NCBI GenBank assembly: GCA_035299425.1
Contig: DATGWP010000122.1
Location: 1 to 29,472 of the forward strand
Source of the DNA: Bog-950 sp035299425
GTDB lineage: Bacteria > Bacteroidota > Bacteroidia > Chitinophagales > LD1
Length of the DNA stretch: 29,472 bases
Direction of reading: 5' to 3'
Made by a program: the position numbers and the translations under genes. Below the pieces are notes generated by a model. It was given only the letters and a program-made list of their open reading frames with translations. It ran no database searches and was not told the DNA's origin. Every line of letters starts with the position of its first letter. The first letter of the stretch is position 1. Of the stretch, positions 24,477-29,472 are shown in pieces.

Positions 24477-24618
24477 GGCGAATTAAATGTGTTGAACTAG
24501 TTAACTAATCTCCTAAATACAATAACAATCACAGGTGTTTTGATTCTTGAAAAAAGAAACTAAACACTGGTGAAATGAGTCTTCAATTATTGATATTTTG
24601 GAACCGGTTTTGCAAAAC
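24477..24618 (-). other. Leader (5' UTR) of rpoB
   Basis: About 140 bases lie between the predicted transcription start and the ATG. It is AT-rich, with a near-palindrome GTTGAACTAGTTAAC at 24491-24505 centred on AACTAGTT. I see no gene and no riboswitch I recognise. Confidence 0.4.
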
Positions 24619-24624
24619 GGAGTG

Positions 24625-24655
24625 CAAAGATAGCTTTCAGGGGCAGGTTTCCAAA
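24625..24655 (-). promoter_or_regulatory. rpoB: Bacteroidota-type promoter of rpoB
   Basis: On the minus strand TATCTTTG (24632-24625) matches the -7 consensus TAnnTTTG, and TTTGG (24655-24651) is the -33 element, 18 bases apart. The match is close to ideal. Confidence 0.8.
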
Positions 24656-24673
24656 TAGTTGGCTAACTATTTG
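24652..24673. promoter_or_regulatory. Operator-like dyad over the rpoB -33 box
   Basis: CAAATAGTT (24652-24660) and AACTATTTG (24665-24673) are perfect 9-bp arms with a four-base centre. The left arm covers the -33 TTTG, so a bound protein would directly affect polymerase access. Confidence 0.5.
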
Positions 24674-24844
24674 CTATGGCGCTATAGCTAATAAGTGTTT
24701 ACACGCATAATCCTTCTTAAAATACTGATAATGAACCTATTTTAATATATAGTCAGTTACAAAGGCCAATTGTGAAAAAATTACAATAGACTTTTTCTCT
24801 GTTTTCCCCCGAATCGTTGCGATTGTTAATTTTTAGAGATTACT
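24674..24844. other. AT-rich spacer with nothing recognised
   Basis: Between the rpoB operator-like dyad and the peroxidase remnant I see no gene, RNA or clear hairpin. This stretch may hold the breakpoint that joined rpoB to the peroxidase cluster. Confidence 0.4.
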
Positions 24845-24901
24845 CTACTGATAATCAGACCAGCTAAACCCCGGCCAGGATAAACGGTTATTTAAAACCT
24901 A
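24845..24901 (-). pseudogene. Remnant of a third cytochrome c peroxidase C-terminus
   Basis: The minus strand reads L-N-N-R-L-S-W-P-G-F-S-W-S-D-Y-Q-stop, with a stop 18 codons upstream in frame. The intact peroxidase gene at 26027 ends N-P-F-T-Q-P-G-F-S-W-S-D-Y-Y. The two share ATAATCAGACCAGCTAAA exactly (24851-24868 and 26033-26050 on the plus strand), with weaker similarity beyond that after a one-base shift. It is too short to act as a gene and appears to be the tail of a deleted paralogue. Confidence 0.7.
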
Positions 24902-24925
24902 GTCTTCCTCTTTGGATTACAGCCA

Positions 24926-25840
24926 TTAAAGTTTTATCAATCGTTTGGCATTACCCTGCTTATCGCTTACATAGTATATGCCCCTGGGCAGGTTTTCAGT
25001 ATTTAATGTCTGCGTGATGCCTTGTAACGGTATTGTTTCAATTAACTTACCATATGTATCAAAAAGCTTTAACTCCAGGTCCCTGCTTTTGTCACTACTA
25101 ATTTCTATGTGGCTGGTAAATGGGTTGGGGTAAACCTGCCAATTTTCAGTATTTTTTTCAGTTGCATTTATACTTAAAGCAAATATTCCAGTGTACTTAT
25201 CAATTCTTATAGTAAAGTAGCCATCATAATAAGAGGTGTCTTGCTGTTGGCCATAAAAAACTGCCGAATCGGATACTGTCATTGAATTGGTTAACGGAGC
25301 ATCTGTAATCAATAGCGACATGTCTGGTCCGCTCCATCCATTAGGTGGCTCTCGATACCAAAGTTCCGGAAAGGATAACTGACCTTGGGCTACAGGGGTA
25401 CCCAGTGTAGAAGGATAAGGTAAAGTATCGCTGTAAAGTAAATGTGCATCCCACTTTAGCTTAAAGGGCGTTCTGGCTCGGTTAAAGTATAACCAAAACC
25501 AAAGTTCTTCGCTATTAACCTGCACCCTGGTGATATTAAAATTGGAAACGAGGTTCTTGTTATCGAAAAAAATAAATGTGCTGTCCACAATAAAAGTGCT
25601 GTCCCACGCTTCTCCAAAATTAGTATCCTCTTTTCTATACTCAAAAGAGCCATGGCAGCACAAGGTACTATCCGCTGTAGGGTCGTATCCATAATATAAG
25701 GTATCCTTTTTACCGTTGGCATCTTCAAACCAAATGGGGAACACCCACGCCGGCTGCTGCGTGGCATTAGGTATCTGGTAAGTCTGACCACACACGATTG
25801 AAGCGCAAAACACAAAGAAGGAAAGGAATATTTTCTTCAT
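24926..25840 (-). CDS. Secreted T9SS type A sorted protein in the peroxidase cluster
   Basis: A predicted secreted or surface protein of 304 residues and unknown function. I set the start at the ATG giving M-K-K-I-F-L-S-F-F-V-F-C-A-S-I-V-C-G-Q, an ideal signal peptide; the open frame extends 17 codons further up without sense. The mature part is a predicted beta-rich domain with about nine Trp, including E-L-W-F-W-L-Y-F and E-L-W-Y-R-E-P. Residues ~230-304 are a type A sorting domain (V-Y-P-N-P-F-T-S-H, L-P-R-G-I-Y-Y-V, ending R-L-I-K-L). It lies 186 bases downstream of a di-haem peroxidase gene on the same strand and just upstream of a peroxidase remnant, so it repeats the enzyme/secreted-protein pairing seen next door. 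A binding or substrate role is inference. Confidence 0.8.
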   Translation of the reverse strand: MKKIFLSFFVFCASIVCGQTYQIPNATQQPAWVFPIWFEDANGKKDTLYYGYDPTADSTLCCHGSFEYRKEDTNFGEAWDSTFIVDSTFIFFDNKNLVSNFNITRVQVNSEELWFWLYFNRARTPFKLKWDAHLLYSDTLPYPSTLGTPVAQGQLSFPELWYREPPNGWSGPDMSLLITDAPLTNSMTVSDSAVFYGQQQDTSYYDGYFTIRIDKYTGIFALSINATEKNTENWQVYPNPFTSHIEISSDKSRDLELKLFDTYGKLIETIPLQGITQTLNTENLPRGIYYVSDKQGNAKRLIKL

Positions 25841-26026
25841 AATAGTAATATAGTTTCTGATGAAACAAAAAAGCATCATAAGCCAGTGCAATACACCTTT
25901 TTTGCAATTGTGCTTACTTCAAAACTATGCATTATTATTTATGGATATTTCATTTATCCGTCATTTTATATCTGCTGGATATAATTTACCCAAAAACCGG
26001 TATTGCGTTTTCTGGGCAGAGGCTCC

Positions 26027-27076
26027 TTAGTAATAATCAGACCAGCTAAAGCCTGGCTGTGTAAATGGATTACTTAAGTCCTTATTTGTTAGCACGCTAG
26101 TATCTGTAAAAAGCTGTAGCACTTTGGCAAAATTCTGCTTATCGCTCTCTTTTATCAGGTTTTCTATCGGTTTTTGCACCAATTTAGGGTTAACGGTATT
26201 GAATTGAGAAATATGCCCGTTGTAGTGGTTCAATACCTGTTCAATAGTTTTAAAACGCCCATCGTGCATGTAAGGGGCGGTGAGGCTCACATTAATAAGA
26301 GAAGGTGCTTTAAATGCCTTGCCCGAATCTATCAGGTTATCGGCCATGGCCACCCCGCCGTAGTTTACACCGCTGTGGCAGTGGCCGCACATCTGCGCAA
26401 ACCGGAAGAAGGAACCCCTCAGGGTTTCATCTGTATGCAGTACAGCCGTAAGCTTTGCAGTATCTGGCAAGCCATTATATAATTCAGGCATCAGGCTATC
26501 GGGCACTGTAACACCCCGGCTGGTGATGGTGCGTACAAACTGGGCAACGGCCCTGCTAACTGTAGCCATACTTACAGGCTGGGTAGGAAAAGCCCTTGCA
26601 AAAACAGCGGGATAGTGGGGGTGGGCATTCAACTCACGGATAAGTTCGGCAGTATCCTGCCCCATTTCGCGTTTATCGGTTATGGGCTGGTGTATCACAT
26701 CTTCCAGCGTGCGGGCGCGGCCATCCCAAAAGAATTGATGGTTCCATGCCATGTTAACGAGGCTCATGGTGTTTTTTTCTACCGTATCGCCCAGGGCACC
26801 TACTGCCCGCACATTGCCATCGGTAAAAGAGAACTGCTGTATATGGCAGCTGCCACAGCTTTGCTTGTTGTTGCCCGATAGCAACGGGTCGTAAAACAAC
26901 AACCGGCCCAACTGCACTCCTTCTATAGTTAAAGGGTTATTGAAAGGCAAATTGGGTTGCCCAAGCTTTTCGTTGTAAGTAAAAGGGTAGGGGTGGGTAG
27001 AATTTACGACAAAAGAGAGTATACCGCCCAGCGCTAATACCATGCAAAGTATTACTAAAACTTGTGGACGTTTCAC
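26027..27076 (-). CDS. Di-haem cytochrome c peroxidase / MauG-like protein
   Basis: A periplasmic di-haem c-type protein of the bacterial cytochrome c peroxidase / MauG / MbnH superfamily. It either reduces H2O2 or uses it to oxidise a partner protein. Haem sites are C-G-S-C-H (residues 74-78) and C-G-H-C-H (230-234). Also conserved are G-R-L-L-F-Y-D-P-L-L-S (57-67), W-D-G-R-A (117-121) and A-P-Y-M-H-D-G-R-F-K-T (267-277). An N-terminal hydrophobic segment (~6-24) is a signal or anchor. The start is GTG, 29 bases after the stop of the 585-residue protein, so the two are probably co-transcribed. A third gene of the same family lies on the far side. Whether it is a plain peroxidase or a protein-modifying enzyme cannot be told from motifs alone. 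Confidence 0.92.
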   Translation of the reverse strand: MKRPQVLVILCMVLALGGILSFVVNSTHPYPFTYNEKLGQPNLPFNNPLTIEGVQLGRLLFYDPLLSGNNKQSCGSCHIQQFSFTDGNVRAVGALGDTVEKNTMSLVNMAWNHQFFWDGRARTLEDVIHQPITDKREMGQDTAELIRELNAHPHYPAVFARAFPTQPVSMATVSRAVAQFVRTITSRGVTVPDSLMPELYNGLPDTAKLTAVLHTDETLRGSFFRFAQMCGHCHSGVNYGGVAMADNLIDSGKAFKAPSLINVSLTAPYMHDGRFKTIEQVLNHYNGHISQFNTVNPKLVQKPIENLIKESDKQNFAKVLQLFTDTSVLTNKDLSNPFTQPGFSWSDYY

Positions 27077-27105
27077 GGGTGGCTGTTATCTGTTTGCGTA
27101 CTAAA

Positions 27106-28863
27106 TTACTGCGTTATCTGCAGGTTGCCGGCAAGGTCTAACCGGGCACCGCTATCCGATGCAATACTAATAGTATTGCAATAGCCGGTATTGCCGCTGC
27201 CTATGTATGGTTTATTGGTAGTATTAGGTATGGTTACATCTGTATTAGATGCCGGCACACAGTTGGTCCAGTTGCCGTTATTGAACCAATCGGTGTTTAT
27301 AGCCCCCGTCCAGGTAGTAGCTGCCGCAGCATTATCGTACGTAATAGCCAGGTAAGGGCGCGAAGCCGACGAATAACCATCCCAGCGCAACCAGTTACTT
27401 TCATCGCCCCAGCACCAGTAGCAGTCCGATGCATGGTAGGTCATATCAAGCCCTATAGTAATGTAATCCTGGGTGGTGGTAGATTTTATTCTTGAACGGA
27501 TAGCGCTGTTGCCGCTTAAGTTAAACCCTTTCCATCCGGCAGGGCTCTCGGGGTAATCGTAGCCTCCGCTGCACCCGCCACAGGCTCCCGGCGTACCCCA
27601 CACATCCCACCGCACATACCTTTCGGCCAGCCCGTTTACTGCATTGTAAATAGTAGTCCAGGCTGCACTTACAGGCTCTACGTTTGCCCAGCCCACATCA
27701 AACTGGCAACCATTATCGCCGCCGCCATCTACCCATGCGTTTTGATACATGTATAGTTCGGTGGCCGTAACACAGGCATAGTCGGGTAGAGCCGAGGTAT
27801 TGAATTTAACGTACCCATGGTAATCTTCATCGGTACAACCCGAACAATCGTAAAAACCAGCTACAATAATATTATCGGCCCCGCCAGTGTTCACATTTGT
27901 GCCTGTCCAGTAAGTAGAATTATTAGGAGTAACGTTTATTGATGGGTCTATGGTTACCGGGTATCTTGTAGTCGGATTAGTTAACCAACGGTAAGGCACA
28001 TGTATGTTTATCTGCAGCACCTGCCCTTGCATCGTATAATCAAATGCGGCGGCTTCATGCACCGGTTTCATTTTGCCCGTACTATCGTCAAAATAGTAAA
28101 CATCGCTGTAGGTAAACAGAAGTTTATCGCCCTGCAATATCTTTATAACCTGTTTATCATTGCGCTCATCCTTCACCTTACTTACAGTGCAGCCCGCAGG
28201 CAGGTTTATCTTCTCGGCAAATACAACGTCCTCTGTGTTTGCTGGCGCGTTTTGAAAAATATTATTTGTTATGGTATACGTAGTTTGTATCTGTCCGGTT
28301 AGTTGCTCTATAGTATAATTAACCGATGGGGTTATTTGCTGGTAAACCACCTTGTTCTCATTAGCTAAAGGAGCAGCTGCCTGGGTTTGAAACAAACCGG
28401 CAATCTTCACCCCTTTTTCATCGGCTGCATAAATATCTGCAGGTGTAAAACCAGATGCCTCGGTACCTGCCGGCCATTTAAATTTTATGCCTTGCTGCAA
28501 ATTGCCATAAAATGTTTTTACCAGGTTATGAGTGTTGGCATAAGGGTACTGGGTACTGCCCGTGGTGGCAACTGTATTGGCCGATGTTTTCCATACGCCC
28601 CCTTCCTTATAATGGCAGGGCCCCGCAGTAAGCACAGTGGTAGATGTGCTATCGCCGTTTTTAAAATGCTTGGAAGATTCTGTACGCAGGTTTACAAGTT
28701 CGTTGGCTGCATTAAACCGGCTATAAGGCCCATCGGCGGCATACAGCTTTGCCAGCACCGGGTCTTTATCATCAGTCACCGGTTTTGCTTTGGGTGCCTG
28801 GGCAATGCAGCTGCCCAGCAAAAACATACATGCAAAAAATGATAGCCTCTTCCTTGTGAGCAT
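27106..28863 (-). CDS. Exported DNRLRE-domain protein, Trp- and CxxC-rich
   Basis: An exported 585-residue protein between two peroxidase genes. Residues 1-22 are a signal peptide; L-G-S-C near residue 19 could also serve as a lipobox. Residues ~30-300 resemble the N-terminal part of WapA/Rhs-style surface proteins and end in the typical T-R-Y-P-V-T-I-D-P. A DNRLRE-like beta domain follows (~310-505), with H-G-Y-V-K-F-N-T-S-A-L-P and A-T-E-L-Y-M-Y. About ten Trp fall between ~374 and ~493. Three CxxC pairs are present (C-S-G-C, C-G-G-C, C-Y-W-C). The last ~65 residues begin W-T-G-A-I-N-T-D-W-F, a module normally followed by more sequence and a T9SS sorting domain, but the frame stops at L-Q-I-T-Q. 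The C-terminus may have been lost. Confidence 0.75.
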   Translation of the reverse strand: MLTRKRLSFFACMFLLGSCIAQAPKAKPVTDDKDPVLAKLYAADGPYSRFNAANELVNLRTESSKHFKNGDSTSTTVLTAGPCHYKEGGVWKTSANTVATTGSTQYPYANTHNLVKTFYGNLQQGIKFKWPAGTEASGFTPADIYAADEKGVKIAGLFQTQAAAPLANENKVVYQQITPSVNYTIEQLTGQIQTTYTITNNIFQNAPANTEDVVFAEKINLPAGCTVSKVKDERNDKQVIKILQGDKLLFTYSDVYYFDDSTGKMKPVHEAAAFDYTMQGQVLQINIHVPYRWLTNPTTRYPVTIDPSINVTPNNSTYWTGTNVNTGGADNIIVAGFYDCSGCTDEDYHGYVKFNTSALPDYACVTATELYMYQNAWVDGGGDNGCQFDVGWANVEPVSAAWTTIYNAVNGLAERYVRWDVWGTPGACGGCSGGYDYPESPAGWKGFNLSGNSAIRSRIKSTTTQDYITIGLDMTYHASDCYWCWGDESNWLRWDGYSSASRPYLAITYDNAAAATTWTGAINTDWFNNGNWTNCVPASNTDVTIPNTTNKPYIGSGNTGYCNTISIASDSGARLDLAGNLQITQ

Positions 28864-28876
28864 TGAAGGTGTTTTT

Positions 28877-29472
28877 TTAATTATAGCTAAGTTGTTTGTC
28901 GGTCATCAGTGTTCTCAAAAAATACAATATCTCTTCTTTATCTTTCTGCGAAAGGTTCAGTCTCAGGGGTTGGCCATTGCTATCTTTCAGCACAGGGTCC
29001 AGGTTAGGGTTAGCCTTTATACCACTGTTATAATGTTCCAGCACTTCTTCCAGGCTGGCAAACCGGCCATCGTGCATATAAGGGCCGGTAAAAATTAAAT
29101 TTCTGAAAGAGGGTGCTTTAAATAAACCTTCCTCAGTTTTAACAGCCGATACCCCTCCCATGCCTTTGTCTGCTTCGTTGGTTTCATCCAGGCCATTGTT
29201 GCGCATGGCATTATTGCCATACGTAATATTGCTGTGGCACTTTTCGCACAAATCCAGTGTTTGAATGGTTTTGGCCGAAAAGCCAAACAGGCGGCGCATG
29301 GTTTCCGGTTGGCTTATGTGTTCGCTTTTCATCAATGCGCTGGCCACGGGGTACAGCGAATCGAGAGGGGCCTTAAAACTGGTTATGCTGCGCAGGTACT
29401 GGGCCAGTGCCCTGTAGGTGCGTTGCAGGGTAACTTCTTTCGAGCCAAAGGCCGTTTGATAAAGTGCCGGAT
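28877..29472 (-). CDS. Second di-haem cytochrome c peroxidase-like protein, N-terminus off the contig
   Basis: A paralogue of the peroxidase at 26027. The frame is open to the window edge, so the apparent GTG start at 29347 is internal. Residues upstream of it (P-A-L-Y-Q-T-A-F-G, then Y-R-A-L-A-Q-Y-L-R-S-I) align with P-A-V-F-A-R-A-F and R-A-V-A-Q-F-V-R-T-I in the paralogue. The second haem site is C-E-K-C-H, followed by the family motif G-P-Y-M-H-D-G-R-F-A-S-L-E-E-V-L-E-H-Y. The first haem site would lie off the contig. A 13-base gap to the 585-residue protein supports one operon. It lacks the C-terminal P-G-F-S-W-S-D-Y tail found in the other gene and in the remnant at 24845, so it is a distinct subtype. 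Confidence 0.9.
   Translation of the reverse strand, partial: PALYQTAFGSKEVTLQRTYRALAQYLRSITSFKAPLDSLYPVASALMKSEHISQPETMRRLFGFSAKTIQTLDLCEKCHSNITYGNNAMRNNGLDETNEADKGMGGVSAVKTEEGLFKAPSFRNLIFTGPYMHDGRFASLEEVLEHYNSGIKANPNLDPVLKDSNGQPLRLNLSQKDKEEILYFLRTLMTDKQLSYN

Noticed and set aside
25841..25891. Upstream start for the T9SS protein near the peroxidases
   Set aside because: The extra 17 residues disrupt a perfect signal peptide that begins at the ATG at 25840.

Overview
The window looks like one contig from a member of the Bacteroidota, most likely the Chitinophagales. The evidence is: proteins ending in type IX secretion sorting domains (type A and a CHU_C/gliding type B), a very large SprB-repeat adhesin, a mitochondrial-type aconitase, several promoters of the Bacteroidota form (TTTG at -33 and TAnnTTTG at -7), and a lack of Shine-Dalgarno sequences. 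The first ~45 bases do not fit this host and resemble a grass-genome palindrome, so the left end may be chimeric. The right end is cut inside a gene. The order assignment is an inference from gene style, not a measured phylogeny.

Layout, left to right. 20-1663: 3' part of a secreted T9SS protein, with a terminator. 1744-2346: LysE-type exporter. 2381-2551: a small dyad-rich element with inverted GGTGTACA ends. 2568-3803 (-): MacB-type ABC permease, divergent from a PIF1-like helicase with a C-terminal helix-turn-helix domain (3861-6044). 6225-8492: aconitase behind a good promoter with two operator-like dyads. 8493-8802: terminator, a palindromic repeat and three GTGTCAACCCAAA repeats. 8803-9765: AT-rich T9SS protein. 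9859-10341: GNAT acetyltransferase. 10498-11331: unknown exported protein, directly followed by a 2358-residue surface protein (11367-18443) with seven Ig-like and sixteen SprB repeats. 18500-19629: cupin-5 protein and beta carbonic anhydrase, translationally coupled. 19630-20531 (-): O6-alkylguanine-DNA methyltransferase and a SpoIIAA-like STAS protein. 20664-24476 (-): complete rpoB. 24845-29472 (-): an alternating series of di-haem cytochrome c peroxidase-like genes and secreted proteins.

The two most unusual regions are next to each other. First, rpoB stands alone: no rplL upstream and no rpoC downstream, with its own promoter, a 22-bp dyad over the -33 box and its own terminator. It also carries Asn where E. 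coli RpoB has His526, a rifampicin-pocket position. Either the rpoBC operon is split in this lineage or this is a second, possibly rifampicin-tolerant, rpoB. Second, the peroxidase cluster alternates enzyme / secreted protein / enzyme / secreted protein and ends in a frameshifted remnant of a third peroxidase tail just before the rpoB promoter. One partner is rich in Trp and CxxC motifs, which makes a MauG/MbnH-like enzyme-substrate pairing worth testing. No tRNA, rRNA, CRISPR array or intact transposase gene was seen.
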